Shown in pieces: positions 1 through 9,286 of a stretch of DNA of 64,000 nt (the stretch's first letter is position 1; every line of letters starts with the position of its first letter). A program made the position numbers and the translations under genes. The notes under the pieces are model-generated. The model did not search any database. It worked only from the letters and a program-made list of their open reading frames with translations, and was not told the DNA's origin. This DNA comes from Sphaerothrix gracilis (GTDB taxonomy: Bacteria; Cyanobacteriota; Cyanobacteriia; Phormidesmidales; Phormidesmidaceae): contig NZ_JASATW010000014.1 in NCBI RefSeq assembly GCF_030405905.1, forward strand, positions 62,001 through 126,000, in the 5' to 3' direction.

Positions 1-1188
1 CGCAGTCTCCACGAAAAAGAGGTGCTGCCAGGTGATGTCAGCGTCATTAACTGGGGCACTTCCAAAGAACCTGACCGCGCTTTTTGCTGCGGCAATGACT
101 ATCGACCGGGGCGGCTGGTCGGGGTTCCACCCGAAGTTAGACAGCTTCATCTACAGCGATCGCGCGATCGCACCCTGGCCTATCTCTACTATCTGCAAAC
201 CCACGGCCTGCCCAACCTGAAGCTGCGCGGCGATCTAACCTGGACGAGCGATGGCCTGGCCCTAGAACCCTATATTCGCGAGGCCCGGCGCGGCATCGCC
301 CTCACCACGATTCGTCATGAAGACGTGGCTCTAGCCTTCTTCCCCAATCAGGCCCGCGCCCGCTGCTTTGACGATACCGCTGGCATTGGCCAGTACCACT
401 ATTTAGATCTACACGGCAACGATGAACCTGGTCACGTCAGCCCGCAGGGTAAGGACGTGATTGCGCTGCCGTTTACGCTGCCCCTCTCCGCGCTGATCCC
501 GATCGCAACGGAAGGCTTAATCCTGTCCTCTAAAAGTCTTGGCACCAGCCACATCACCAACGCCGCTTATCGGATGCATCCGATGGAGTGGGCCATTGGC
601 GAAGCTAGCGGCTTTTTAGCTACTTATGCGATTTGGACAGGTCATTCTCTGCGCCAAATCGTCACGGAGACGCACCATATTCGCAAGCTGCAGGGCTTCC
701 TGACCCGCAACGGGATGCCCATTTTCTGGTTCGATGATGTGGCCCACGACGATCCAGATTTTGAAGCAATTCAGGTAATGGCGGCCGCGGGTATTGTCCG
801 CAGCGAAAGCCACCAGGATCTGCACTTTCGCCCCTATGCCACTGTCACCCGCGCCGTTGTGTGCACCGCTCTAGTCAACTTGCTGGCGTTGGAAAAGCGA
901 CTGCCCGCTATTCCTTCTTTCTTTGACGTACGCCCCGGTGCTCACTGGGCCTACGAAACCATCGAAACCCTTTCCTCTCACAGACTTGTCGCGGGCATGG
1001 GCTATGGTCGCTTCGCCCCCGATACCGCTATGACGCGAGAGCAGCTTTCCTTCTTGCTCAAAAAAGCGGCTCCTGACGCCTATGAACTGGCCTTTGCTCA
1101 AACCCCCCAAGACAAACAGGTACTTCAGCGGCGAGAACTGTCGCGGGTGCTCTATGCTGTCTTGCGGCAGCGCCTGGAAGCGAACTAG
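1..1188 (+). CDS. FAD-dependent oxidoreductase fused to C-terminal SLH domains (5' partial)
   Basis: The frame is open from base 1, before the first GTG at 22, so the N-terminal FAD-binding (Rossmann) part lies outside the window. The visible first ~215 residues look like the C-terminal part of the FAD-dependent oxidoreductase family: a stretch around LPFTLPLSALIP, then GLILSSKSLGTSH and an alanine/glycine-rich helix that normally lines the FAD. Residues ~245-385 carry two S-layer-homology modules (one from FWFDDVAHDDPDFEAI, one from FFDVRPGAHWAYE). SLH modules bind cell-wall polymers, so the enzyme would be held at the cell surface or in the periplasm. Substrate unknown. Family assignment is by pattern; the SLH part is clearer than the enzyme part. 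Confidence 0.7.
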   Translation, partial: RSLHEKEVLPGDVSVINWGTSKEPDRAFCCGNDYRPGRLVGVPPEVRQLHLQRSRDRTLAYLYYLQTHGLPNLKLRGDLTWTSDGLALEPYIREARRGIALTTIRHEDVALAFFPNQARARCFDDTAGIGQYHYLDLHGNDEPGHVSPQGKDVIALPFTLPLSALIPIATEGLILSSKSLGTSHITNAAYRMHPMEWAIGEASGFLATYAIWTGHSLRQIVTETHHIRKLQGFLTRNGMPIFWFDDVAHDDPDFEAIQVMAAAGIVRSESHQDLHFRPYATVTRAVVCTALVNLLALEKRLPAIPSFFDVRPGAHWAYETIETLSSHRLVAGMGYGRFAPDTAMTREQLSFLLKKAAPDAYELAFAQTPQDKQVLQRRELSRVLYAVLRQRLEAN

Positions 1189-1200
1189 CTCACGGCTCGC

Positions 1201-1518
1201 CTAAGGCAGCGGTGCTCGCGTGATCAAGCTGCGATCGCGGTCTACTTCTAGTCGCTTGACCTGCATATTGGCCACGGCGGGCATCGCTTGGAGGCTAGCA
1301 AAAATTGGCCCTGTCAGATAAGCTTGAGCGCTAGCCTCATCTGCAAACAGATAGACGCCCCCCGCTTCTGATGTATCTGGGTCATAAGTCCAGATCTTCC
1401 AAATCAACCCCGGTACGTCTGAGGCAATGCGCTGCGCGCGATCGCTGGCTGCCTGCTGCATCGCTGGCGTAGGGGCTGCTGCGTAGTGAAAAAGCACCTG
1501 CACTAGCTGATAAGCCAC
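1201..1518 (-). CDS. YdhR-like putative monooxygenase (dimeric alpha-beta barrel)
   Basis: A 105-residue protein with the layout of the YdhR/antibiotic-biosynthesis-monooxygenase-like fold: an opening strand (LVQVLFHYA), a helix (MQQAASDRAQRIA), the segment VPGLIWKIWTYDPDTSEAGGVYLFAD and a second helix with repeated alanines. In this family the protein is a small cytosolic dimer; true substrates are mostly unknown. It lies 17 bases downstream of the rhomboid gene on the same strand, so the two may be co-transcribed. Nothing unusual in length or composition. The fold is likely; enzyme activity is inference. Confidence 0.7.
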   Translation of the reverse strand: MAYQLVQVLFHYAAAPTPAMQQAASDRAQRIASDVPGLIWKIWTYDPDTSEAGGVYLFADEASAQAYLTGPIFASLQAMPAVANMQVKRLEVDRDRSLITRAPLP

Positions 1519-1535
1519 TGACTTCCTAGCTCCAG

Positions 1536-2282
<747 letters not shown>

Positions 2283-2554
2283 AGCCTTACAGCCTCGACG
2301 CAACACGTAGCAGCAGAATAGCGAACCACCTGCCACTCGGTATAGTCCCACTGCCCCGGTTGAGATTCATCTGTCTATTGACGTGGTTTGGCTACTATTT
2401 TGACCGCTATCAATCTGGAAACAGGCCCGTCTGGAATTATCTTTTTGATGAGTCTGCAATATCTGCCCGTCATAGAAATGGGGCTAACCGTCATTGACAG
2501 TCGCTTTTAAACTGCGCCAAGATAAAAAAGATTGCAATTTGTAAACCTCTTGGC
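2283..2554. other. Divergent spacer between rhomboid and DedA genes
   Basis: 272 bases between two divergently read genes, so it should hold both promoters. It is AT-rich just before the DedA start (a run of A at ~2523-2529). I see no further open frame, repeat or clear hairpin. Confidence 0.4.
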
Positions 2555-3190
2555 ATGACGCCTGAAATTATTTCGCTGGAAGCCTTGCAGGCCATTGCTC
2601 ATGAGTATGGCTACTGGGCAGTTTTCTTAGGCATTCTTTTAGAAAATACGGGGATTCCAATTCCGGGGGAAACAGTGACCCTGGTGGGCGGCTTCTTAGC
2701 CGGGGAGAAAGAGCTGAGCTACTGGTATGTTCTGGGCTGCGCCACCGCCGGAGCTGTTCTAGGCGATAATTTTGGCTATTGGATTGGCTTTTATGGCGGC
2801 TGGCCGCTGCTGACGCGGCTGGGTAAAATTTTTCGGATTGAAGAAGAAAAGCTAATGGCCGTCCGTGACAAATTTAGTCGCAACGCCCCTAAGGCCGTTA
2901 TTTTTGGGCGTTTCGTGGCCCTGCTGCGAATTTTTGCTGGGCCTTTGGCTGGCATTGCCAAGATGCCCTATTCTCAGTTTTTCGTTTGCAATCTGGTCGG
3001 GGCGGCGGCCTGGGCAACGGTCATGGTCAGCTTAGCCTACTTTATCGGTCAGATTATTCCGCTCTCGGTGCTAGTAAACTGGACGGGCCAGTTCGCGGTG
3101 CTGACGCTGGTAGCTATCCTGATTTGGCTGGGCGTAACCTGGTGGTTAGGACGGCGGCAGGCCGCTGAAGTACTCAACTCAGAGAAGTAA
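2555..3190 (+). CDS. DedA family membrane protein
   Basis: A 211-residue integral membrane protein of the DedA/SNARE-associated (VTT-fold) family, whose members act in lipid flipping (some carry undecaprenyl phosphate) and membrane homeostasis. Family marks: the re-entrant loop motif ENTGIPIPGE at ~30-39, the GDNFGYWIGFYGG segment at ~71-83, and the conserved F-x-R-F-V-A-L-L-R...AGPLAG block at ~119-133. Hydrophobic segments follow to the C-terminus. The ATG at 2555 is preceded by an AT-rich leader. It stands alone on the plus strand, with no operon partner. The lipid carried cannot be read from the sequence. Confidence 0.9.
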   Translation: MTPEIISLEALQAIAHEYGYWAVFLGILLENTGIPIPGETVTLVGGFLAGEKELSYWYVLGCATAGAVLGDNFGYWIGFYGGWPLLTRLGKIFRIEEEKLMAVRDKFSRNAPKAVIFGRFVALLRIFAGPLAGIAKMPYSQFFVCNLVGAAAWATVMVSLAYFIGQIIPLSVLVNWTGQFAVLTLVAILIWLGVTWWLGRRQAAEVLNSEK

Positions 3191-3328
3191 GATGACAGCT
3201 GGGTTGAGCCTGAGCCTTTGACAGAAAGAGAAAGGTTGCTGGCGATCGCAGATACCAGGCCGACTTTTTCTGGGCAATCTTAGCTAAGAAAGGTGCGATC
3301 GCCTGTAAACCTACTACGAGAGTCTGTT

Positions 3329-4237
3329 ATGGAAAGCGGTATCTATATTGTCGCCAATGATAAAGTTGCCGATAATGCGATCGCCCTGCTGAACAGTCTC
3401 CGCCTGCAGGATCCAGATATTCCGGTCGTTTTAATTCCCTTCAATCAGGACTATCAGCGAACCGCTGCTATTCTGTCTGAGCTGCATCAGGTCACGCTCT
3501 TTCCTGACTTACCTTTCCTTGAAGACTTTACCCAAACCATCGGTGAGATTTTTCCCAGAGATTTCTTAGCCCTGCCCAACAAAATGCGCAAGCTGGCGGC
3601 TTGGTTTGGCCCGCTGCAAAATTTTCTGTACGTTGACACCGATATTCTGCTGTTCCGTCCCATCACCGAAACGCTTGACTTTTTAGCTCAGGCTGACTTC
3701 ATTTGCTGTGACTATCACTCCACCGGGCGAGGACTGGCCGATGTCTTCTCAGAACAGGTACTAGAGCAGCAAATTTTCTCGGCAGCAGCGCTACAAGACG
3801 TCTTCAACAGCGGCTTCTGGGGATCTAAAAAAGACACGATTACGCTAGAGCAGATGTATGGTCTGCTACGGGAATGCGCTCAGCACCGAGAATACTTCGA
3901 TTTTTCCAGCGGCACCACCGATCAGCCGCTAATGAACTACCTCGTGCTGCAGGCGATTCCGTCGCGGTTGAATTTGACCCAGGCCGTTGAGCATGAACCG
4001 GGAAGCTGGGCCGGATCCTCTCATTTTCAGCGCAAAGACCATAAACTCTACGATGGGGAAACCCCCTTACGTTATCTGCACTGGGCCGGAACTCCTATGC
4101 ACACCGGCGGGCCATACCGCGATCTTTGGGAGTACTACCGCTATCTGCATAATCCCGGCGAGCGGCCAGCGGCGGCAGATACGCCGCCGCGCTGGCGTAC
4201 TTGGATGACCCAGCTCAAGCAGACTCTGAAGAGGTAA
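3329..4237 (+). CDS. Cyanobacterial glycosyltransferase-like protein (Npun_R2821/R2823 family)
   Basis: A 302-residue protein resembling the Npun_R2821/R2823 family of cyanobacterial proteins. It begins with a nucleotide-binding-like strand (GIYIVANDKVADNAIALLNSL) and has a DxD-type motif in YVDTDILLF (~105-113), which in GT-A glycosyltransferases binds the metal and the sugar nucleotide. Near the C-terminus, HWAG and tryptophan/tyrosine-rich segments are also typical. The ATG at 3329 is preferred: the longer in-frame GTG at 3293 is part of a HIP1 octamer (GTGCGATCGC) and adds non-family residues. Donor and acceptor sugars are unknown. A GT2 enzyme is encoded 0.5 kb downstream on the same strand. 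Confidence 0.75.
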   Translation: MESGIYIVANDKVADNAIALLNSLRLQDPDIPVVLIPFNQDYQRTAAILSELHQVTLFPDLPFLEDFTQTIGEIFPRDFLALPNKMRKLAAWFGPLQNFLYVDTDILLFRPITETLDFLAQADFICCDYHSTGRGLADVFSEQVLEQQIFSAAALQDVFNSGFWGSKKDTITLEQMYGLLRECAQHREYFDFSSGTTDQPLMNYLVLQAIPSRLNLTQAVEHEPGSWAGSSHFQRKDHKLYDGETPLRYLHWAGTPMHTGGPYRDLWEYYRYLHNPGERPAAADTPPRWRTWMTQLKQTLKR

Positions 4238-4309
4238 AGCCTAAATAGGCAAACCTAAACAAGGGTACTGTAGATTGCTGTCGGGCATAGCCGCAACGCC
4301 CCGTTGGCA

Positions 4310-4388
4310 AAGCTTTAAGACATGGCGCTGCTGACGGCAAATTGCCTGTCTCCGTGAAAACCCATCCTGCGGTAGACGATTAAAGCTT
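4310..4388 (+). promoter_or_regulatory. Possible structured leader of the HMA-like gene
   Basis: Nine-base arms AAGCTTTAA (4310-4318) and TTAAAGCTT (4380-4388) are perfectly complementary and enclose 61 bases. Those contain a small internal hairpin (GGCAA-A-TTGCC) near 4340. The gene start is 53 bases further on. It could be a 5' UTR structure or a small RNA. This is fold-by-eye evidence only and matches no riboswitch class I know. Confidence 0.25.
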
Positions 4389-4441
4389 CTGATTATCCTT
4401 AACCTGAGCATGGCTAAAATTTAATCTGGTTATTGGTCTTT

Positions 4442-4633
4442 ATGAAACATCAGTTCAAAGTTCCTAGTCTCTCTGCTGACTCCGCCGACAAGGTTAAGGA
4501 AATTATCTTAACGGCTGAACCCAAAGCCTCAGTTGATTTAGACTTGGATCAAAAAGTAGTCATGGTAGAAACCGAAGCATCAGATGAGTCTCTGCGTCAA
4601 CTGATTGTCTCGGCTGGGCACGAGGTTGCTTAG
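4442..4633 (+). CDS. HMA-like small protein lacking the metal-binding cysteines
   Basis: A 63-residue protein with the beta-alpha-beta-beta-alpha-beta pattern of heavy-metal-associated (HMA, copper-chaperone) domains: FKVPSLSADSADKVKEII, then SVDLDLDQKVVMVE and a closing helix LRQLIVSAGHEVA. The CxxC metal ligands expected in the first loop are replaced by PSLSAD, so copper binding in the classical way is not expected. The ATG at 4442 is preferred over the TTG at 4433. It is monocistronic: long leader upstream, hairpin terminator downstream. Cyanobacteria carry similar cysteine-less HMA-fold proteins of unknown function. Confidence 0.7.
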   Translation: MKHQFKVPSLSADSADKVKEIILTAEPKASVDLDLDQKVVMVETEASDESLRQLIVSAGHEVA

Positions 4634-4693
4634 ATTAATTCCTAATTGCCGTCAGGCCGATTCTGCTCTCTTGCAGGTAATAGGTTAAATCAG

Positions 4694-4725
4694 CCAGAGA
4701 ACTTAAAAATAGGTTCTCTGGTTTT
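4694..4725 (+). terminator. Rho-independent terminator after the HMA-like gene
   Basis: Stem CCAGAGAAC (4694-4702) pairs perfectly with GTTCTCTGG (4713-4721) and is followed by TTTT. It sits 60 bases after the HMA-like stop codon and points with that gene. Confidence 0.75.
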
Positions 4726-4791
4726 CAATTCAGAGGCTCTTATTTGAAGTTATGGCTACCAGATGGGTAAGCTGAGCTTTAGAGTCTTTGC

Positions 4792-5790
4792 GTGCTGTCC
4801 GTGCCAAAAGTTAGCGTTTGCATTCCGACCTATAACCGGGCTAAGCTTCTGCCCTATGCGGTCAACAGCGTCTTAAACCAGACATACCCTGATTTTGAGC
4901 TGCTGATCTGTGACGACGCCTCACCGGATAACACAGCGGCTATCGTCCAGCAGTGGCAAGACCCTCGGATTCGCTACATTCGTCATCCGCAAAACATTCA
5001 GCGCAGTCGCAATATGCGCTCTGGGTTTGAGGCCGCCACCGGGGACTATTTCATCAAGTTTGACGATGACGATGCCCTTACCCCAACCTTTTTAGAGAAA
5101 ACCGTCGCCGTCCTCGATCGCCATGCAGTCGTAGATTTCGTCTGCACTGATCATTGGGTCATCAATGCCCTCAGCCAGCGAGATTCAGACGCCACGGCAG
5201 CCAATTCAGCCAAGTGGGGCAAAGATCGCCTAAAGACCGGCATCATCTCAGATTTGGTGACAGAAACTTTTCATCATCAAAGCCTGCAAGTCGGCTCGAC
5301 CCTGTTTCGCAAAGATTGCTTAGAGCAAGTTGACTTCATGCGCTTTGAGGCCGATGGCTGTGAGGACTTTGATTTGCTAGTGCGTCTAGCGATCGCGGGT
5401 AAAACAGGCTACTTCATTCCAGAGCGGCTGATGGAGTATCGTTTTCACGGTGGCCAAACTAGCCTGAAGCAAGATATCCACTTTTTATCTGCTAAGCTGC
5501 ACTGCTTAGAGAGCTATCGGTTCAAGCAAGCAGATTTGGAGCGATCGCGCCACAGCAAGATACAAGACCTCAAACAGGTTTTAGCCTTACGACTGATTGA
5601 GCAAGGAGAAACCCATCGGGGCCGTCAACTCTTGCGAGAACTACAGCAGGCTGAGGGGCTTTCTACCCGCGCCAGAGCAGGGCTGATGCTTTCCTATGCG
5701 CCCCTGGGCTTACGCCAGCTTATTTTCCAAGGCTTCCGTCAGATACGCCCCCCAGATTACAGCGAGCGAGTGCGCAATGCCACGGGTTAA
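4792..5790 (+). CDS. Glycosyltransferase family 2 protein
   Basis: A 332-residue GT2 enzyme that transfers a sugar from a nucleotide donor. The GT-A fold starts at VSVCIPTYNRAK (~7-18), with the first acidic nucleotide-binding motif CDDASPDNT (~41-49) and a D-rich metal-binding motif FDDDDA (~84-89). ExCEDFDL around residue 195 is the acceptor-side ED motif. No membrane segments are seen. GTG codons at 4792 and 4801 are both possible starts; either keeps the whole fold. The 3' end overlaps the next gene by 14 bases, so the two are probably translated together. Likely role: cell-surface polysaccharide or glycoconjugate synthesis. Confidence 0.88.
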   Translation: MLSVPKVSVCIPTYNRAKLLPYAVNSVLNQTYPDFELLICDDASPDNTAAIVQQWQDPRIRYIRHPQNIQRSRNMRSGFEAATGDYFIKFDDDDALTPTFLEKTVAVLDRHAVVDFVCTDHWVINALSQRDSDATAANSAKWGKDRLKTGIISDLVTETFHHQSLQVGSTLFRKDCLEQVDFMRFEADGCEDFDLLVRLAIAGKTGYFIPERLMEYRFHGGQTSLKQDIHFLSAKLHCLESYRFKQADLERSRHSKIQDLKQVLALRLIEQGETHRGRQLLRELQQAEGLSTRARAGLMLSYAPLGLRQLIFQGFRQIRPPDYSERVRNATG

Positions 5791-6691
5791 ATATGCTGTC
5801 TGGTTGGGATTGTGGCTGGCTGTGGCCAGCTTGATCGTTGCGTGCCGCAACTTCTCACAGCCAACCGTTGAGGCAATGTCAGCGATTTCCCCTATTTCAC
5901 AGCCAGCCCCAGCTATTACCTATCAAACACATACGCTGCCTGACGCCACGCTGCACGTATTGACAGTGCCAACAGACAGCTACGAGGTTGCGGTAGAGCT
6001 GGCCGATGGACTCGCCTCAGTCCGCGAAATAGGAATACAAACTGGCGCGATCGCAGTGCTCAATGCTGGCTTTTTTGATCCGCAGAATGGGCAAACCACT
6101 TCTTATGTCATCACCCAAGGGGAACTGGTCGCCGATCCAAACCAGAATCAGCGCTTAATCGGCAATCCCGATCTGCAGCCTTACCTAGAGCAAATTTTGA
6201 ACCGCTCAGAATTTCGGCGCTATCAGTGTGGCTCGGAAACTCAATACGACATTGTGGCTCATAAGGCTCCCATTCCCCCAGCCTGCAGTTTAACCGAGGC
6301 TGTAGGCGCAGGGCCGCAGCTACTGCCAGCAGACACGTCTGCAGCAGAAGGCTTTACTACTTACAACAGCGAGGGCCAACTGATTCGAGACGCCCTGGGC
6401 GGGCAGCGACGCAATGCCAGAACCGCTATCGGCCTGACGGCGGCAGGTGAGGTAATTTTAGCAATGGCTGCCCAACAGCCGCAGGCTCCTACAGACTCTG
6501 GCTTTTCATTAGGGGAAATGGCAGCGTTTATGCGATCGCTGGGCGCGGTTAAAGCGCTGAATTTGGACGGTGGTAGTTCATCCTCTCTCTACTATCAGGG
6601 GGATTTGTATCTGGGGCGGGTAAATGCGGCAGGCGACTTTGTTGAGCGGCCTGTTCGCTCAGCGCTGCTGGTCAGGCTTAAATCTGAGTAG
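5777..6691 (+). CDS. Phosphodiester glycosidase family lipoprotein
   Basis: A 304-residue exported protein of the NAGPA-like phosphodiester glycosidase family (PF09992). The ATG at 5777 gives a signal peptide ending in the lipobox LIVAC, so it is probably lipid-anchored. Family segments: VAVLNAGFF-like AVLNAGFFDP (~95-104), the region GAGPQLL, NARTAIGL and the glycine-rich LNLDGGSSSSLY near the C-terminus. Relatives remove sugar residues linked through phosphodiesters, as in wall or capsule polymers. The start lies inside the end of the GT2 gene (overlap 5777-5790), which supports co-translation and a shared cell-surface glycan role. The longer open frame from 5696 is only an out-of-frame extension over the GT2 gene. 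Confidence 0.85.
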   Translation: MPRVKYAVWLGLWLAVASLIVACRNFSQPTVEAMSAISPISQPAPAITYQTHTLPDATLHVLTVPTDSYEVAVELADGLASVREIGIQTGAIAVLNAGFFDPQNGQTTSYVITQGELVADPNQNQRLIGNPDLQPYLEQILNRSEFRRYQCGSETQYDIVAHKAPIPPACSLTEAVGAGPQLLPADTSAAEGFTTYNSEGQLIRDALGGQRRNARTAIGLTAAGEVILAMAAQQPQAPTDSGFSLGEMAAFMRSLGAVKALNLDGGSSSSLYYQGDLYLGRVNAAGDFVERPVRSALLVRLKSE

Positions 6692-6867
6692 CTGGGAGTT
6701 GAGCTCAGTCGGTCTTGCCAAGCAGCGCATATAAAACAGACGTTGTGGTTAAGCATTACGGCTTTGGGCCTAGCATTGCCCCCCTGAAATAGCAGGCCAG
6801 CAAAAAAGTTTGATGCCTCTTGACAATCAAATGCGCCAGCCTGCTATTATACAAAAGCCTGATTTAT

Positions 6868-6939
6868 TGGGGTGTGGCCAAGTGGTAAGGCAGCGGATTT
6901 TGGTTCCGCCATTCCTAGGTTCGAATCCTAGCACCCCAG
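6868..6939 (+). tRNA. tRNA-Gln (anticodon TTG)
   Basis: A 72-base cloverleaf: acceptor arms TGGGGTG (6868-6874) and CACCCCA (6932-6938) pair fully, and the D arm is GCCAAGTGGTAAGGC. The anticodon stem GCGGA/TCCGC holds the loop TTTTGGT with anticodon TTG. The T arm is CTAGG-TTCGAAT-CCTAG. Discriminator is G and CCA is not encoded, as is common in cyanobacteria. Confidence 0.97.
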
Positions 6940-7000
6940 TTAAGCCTATCTAGTTTCCACATCTGGCTGCTCGGCATCTGAATTTTGGGAGAGCTAAGCA

Positions 7001-7037
7001 GCTTTCTGAGATGGCTAAAATGGCTGTCTCAGAAAGC
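7001..7037. terminator. Perfect 11-bp hairpin between tRNA-Gln and the hydroxylase gene
   Basis: GCTTTCTGAGA (7001-7011) pairs with TCTCAGAAAGC (7027-7037) across a 15-base loop. It lies downstream of both the tRNA (plus) and the hydroxylase gene (minus), so it can serve as a bidirectional transcription stop. The U-tract is weak. Confidence 0.5.
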
Positions 7038-7074
7038 CCGTTTGATTAGACATTGTGATTAGTGACAATAGCGA

Positions 7075-7575
7075 TTAGGCTGAGAGCCGATAGCGCCAGC
7101 CTTTTTTAAGCTGGCGTAGCAGTTTGAGCCAGTATTGAGCTGGAACGGCGTAAAAAGTAAAGACGTCGCCATAGGCTAGATTGGCGTTTTGATGATGCAA
7201 CCAGTGCCGCTCAGGGGTGGTGATACAGAGTAGTCGGCACAGCTTTTTCACCAGCGGCGGCGTCTGATAGCGGCTGGAAAACTGATGCCGCCAAATAACG
7301 TGAAGTTCAGCTAGAACCAGTCCTAGCAAAACACCCTCAGCTGAAATTGACCACAGCAAGGGTATCCACACGACGTAAGAAAGAAAAGCCAAAAAGCCGA
7401 AAAGCAGTGCCACTGGCTGCCGATTGAGCCAGGCATAGCGGACAAAGCTGCGATGGGGACTGTGGTGAACAATTGCATGGTATCGACCAAAGACGTGTTC
7501 TGGAACGTGGTATAGAAAGGTGGCGACAAAATCTCCTAGCAGCAGCAGTAATAAAGCGCTCAGGGCAATTTCCAT
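7075..7575 (-). CDS. Fatty acid hydroxylase/sterol desaturase superfamily membrane protein
   Basis: A 166-residue membrane protein with the histidine clusters of the di-iron membrane hydroxylases: HVPEH (~23-27), HxxxHHSPH (~33-41), HVIWRH (~91-96) and RHWLHH (~122-127). The spacing matches the superfamily (PF04116), whose members oxidise lipids or carotenoids at a di-iron centre. Three hydrophobic stretches lie between the clusters. It is shorter than many family members (~200-280 residues) but holds the full histidine set. Substrate is unknown. It stands alone on the minus strand, facing the tRNA. Confidence 0.8.
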   Translation of the reverse strand: MEIALSALLLLLLGDFVATFLYHVPEHVFGRYHAIVHHSPHRSFVRYAWLNRQPVALLFGFLAFLSYVVWIPLLWSISAEGVLLGLVLAELHVIWRHQFSSRYQTPPLVKKLCRLLCITTPERHWLHHQNANLAYGDVFTFYAVPAQYWLKLLRQLKKGWRYRLSA

Positions 7576-7837
7576 AGGGCTGAATTCCTCACAGTTGAGT
7601 GCAAGCTAGCAGCCCAGCGTTAAGCTTTATTTAATTTTTGCTTTAGATTTTGTTACTTTTCCTTTAAGCCCTCAAAGCCGATGGCGATCGCAGAGCTGCC
7701 GCTAATAGCTTCTAAACTTTTTGGCTGAAGAAAAAATGTCTGCTCTTGGAAATAGGTCAATATCCGCCAAATGACCCTCATGCGCGACTCGAAGAGGCTG
7801 TATCTTAAGGAGAGTCAGCGCTTGTAGTTCCTGAGCA

Positions 7838-8350
7838 ATGCCATTTGAGCTGCCCCCGCCCCCAAGCGAGAACGCTGTTTATCTGCAACATCGACGGTGG
7901 ATGATACGCGCGCTGGAGCTGGCAGAGGCCGCTGGGGCCGCCGACGAGGTGCCGGTGGGGGCAGTGATAGTGGGGCCTGATAATCAGGCGATCGCGGAAG
8001 CGGCTAATCGCCGCCAGCGAGATCACGACCCGACTGCTCACGCCGAAATTTTGGCTTTGAGGGCGGCTGGACAAGTGCTCAAAAGCTGGTATCTCAACCA
8101 GTGCACTCTGTATGTCACTTTGGAACCCTGTGCCATGTGTGCGGGCGCGCTGATTCAGGCTAGGCTAGGGCTTTTAGTCTACGGCGCAGACGACCTAAAA
8201 GCAGGCGCTGTGCAATCCGCGCTCAATTTGCCGGATAGTGCCTGTTCTAACCACCGTCTACCCGTTATAGCGGGCATTCTAGGGGTTAGCTGCCGTCAGC
8301 AGATGCAGCAGTGGTTCAAGCAGCATCGCCAGCAACCGCCTACCTTTTAA
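7838..8350 (+). CDS. tadA: tRNA adenosine(34) deaminase TadA
   Basis: Converts the wobble adenosine of tRNA-Arg(ACG) to inosine in the cytosol; normally essential. At 170 residues it has both zinc-deaminase motifs: HAE at 68-70 (Glu70 is the proton shuttle) and PCAMC with Cys98 and Cys101 as zinc ligands. The N-terminal ~12 residues are proline-rich and atypical. The ATG at 7838 lacks a good ribosome site, so a slightly different start is possible. No operon partner is close upstream; the acyltransferase gene follows 178 bases later. Confidence 0.92.
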   Translation: MPFELPPPPSENAVYLQHRRWMIRALELAEAAGAADEVPVGAVIVGPDNQAIAEAANRRQRDHDPTAHAEILALRAAGQVLKSWYLNQCTLYVTLEPCAMCAGALIQARLGLLVYGADDLKAGAVQSALNLPDSACSNHRLPVIAGILGVSCRQQMQQWFKQHRQQPPTF

Positions 8351-8528
8351 CAGTAGGCACTTTTATAAATCCTCAGACGTCATTCATTTTTTTGTCGAGT
8401 CGCATGACACCCCCTAAACTGTCCTGATAAATGCAATATTTTTGAGCCAACCGTTTTACGGTAAGACTGAAGCGCACTCAGCCCGCTTCACTGTCCAAAA
8501 ACTGACGATACTAATTTTTGAAATAACT

Positions 8529-9257
8529 ATGGTGGACGATTCCAAACAGGAGCAGCTAGCTACTCAACACCCCAGCACATCTCAACTTTCTCCCTGGCTA
8601 ACTCCCCTAGCTTATTTCCTGGGCAACCGTATCCTAATGCCGTTTTACTTTGGCCAGATTAAAGTGACCGGACAGGAAAATCTACCGGAAACCGGCCCCG
8701 TCATTTTGGCCCCAACCCACCGGGCCCGGTGGGATGCGCTGCTCATTGCTTACGCTACAGGTCGCAGTGTCACCGGACGAGATTTGCGCTTCATGGTCAC
8801 GGCTGATGAGGTCAAAGGACTGCAGGGCTGGTTTATCCGTCGACTAGGGGGATTTCCAATCAATGTCTTTCGGCCTTCGATCACGACGATCAGACACGGC
8901 GTAGACCTGCTGCGTAGCGGCGAGATGATGGTAATTTTTCCAGAAGGCGGTATCTTCCGGGATGAACAGGTACACAATCTCAAGCCCGGACTGGCCCGGA
9001 TTGCGCTCCAGTCTGAGTCCTTGGCTGAAGGGCTAGGCGTGCAAATTGTCCCTGTTAGCCTGCACTACGAACATCCCTATCCCCGCTGGGGTAGCGACGT
9101 GGAAATTCGGATTGGTAAGCCCGTGGCCGTTGATGCCTATGTAGAAGGTACGCCCAAAGTTCAGGCCCGGCGCTTAACCGATAAGCTGAGTGAGTCACTG
9201 CAAAGCCTGTCAGAGGGCAAAGTCAACCGACCTCTGGCGATCGCGGGTATGCGGTAG
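8529..9257 (+). CDS. plsC: 1-acyl-sn-glycerol-3-phosphate acyltransferase
   Basis: Adds the second acyl chain to lysophosphatidate to make phosphatidate at the inner face of the membrane. The 242-residue protein from the ATG at 8529 has the catalytic HX4D motif (His64...Asp69 in HRARWD) and the substrate-binding FPEGG motif at ~140. PVSLHYE near the C-terminus is also typical. One weak hydrophobic stretch precedes HX4D. The in-frame TTG at 8442 adds 29 residues that do not look like family sequence. PlsC-type paralogues are common in cyanobacteria, so the symbol denotes the family rather than a proven orthologue. A NUDIX gene follows after 29 bases. Confidence 0.85.
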   Translation: MVDDSKQEQLATQHPSTSQLSPWLTPLAYFLGNRILMPFYFGQIKVTGQENLPETGPVILAPTHRARWDALLIAYATGRSVTGRDLRFMVTADEVKGLQGWFIRRLGGFPINVFRPSITTIRHGVDLLRSGEMMVIFPEGGIFRDEQVHNLKPGLARIALQSESLAEGLGVQIVPVSLHYEHPYPRWGSDVEIRIGKPVAVDAYVEGTPKVQARRLTDKLSESLQSLSEGKVNRPLAIAGMR

Positions 9258-9286
9258 CACAGCCAGAATTTGGGGCCGGGGCAGCG

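Noticed and set aside
3293..3328. Longer GTG start for the glycosyltransferase-like gene
   Set aside because: The GTG belongs to a HIP1 octamer and the extra residues do not look like the family; ATG 3329 fits better.
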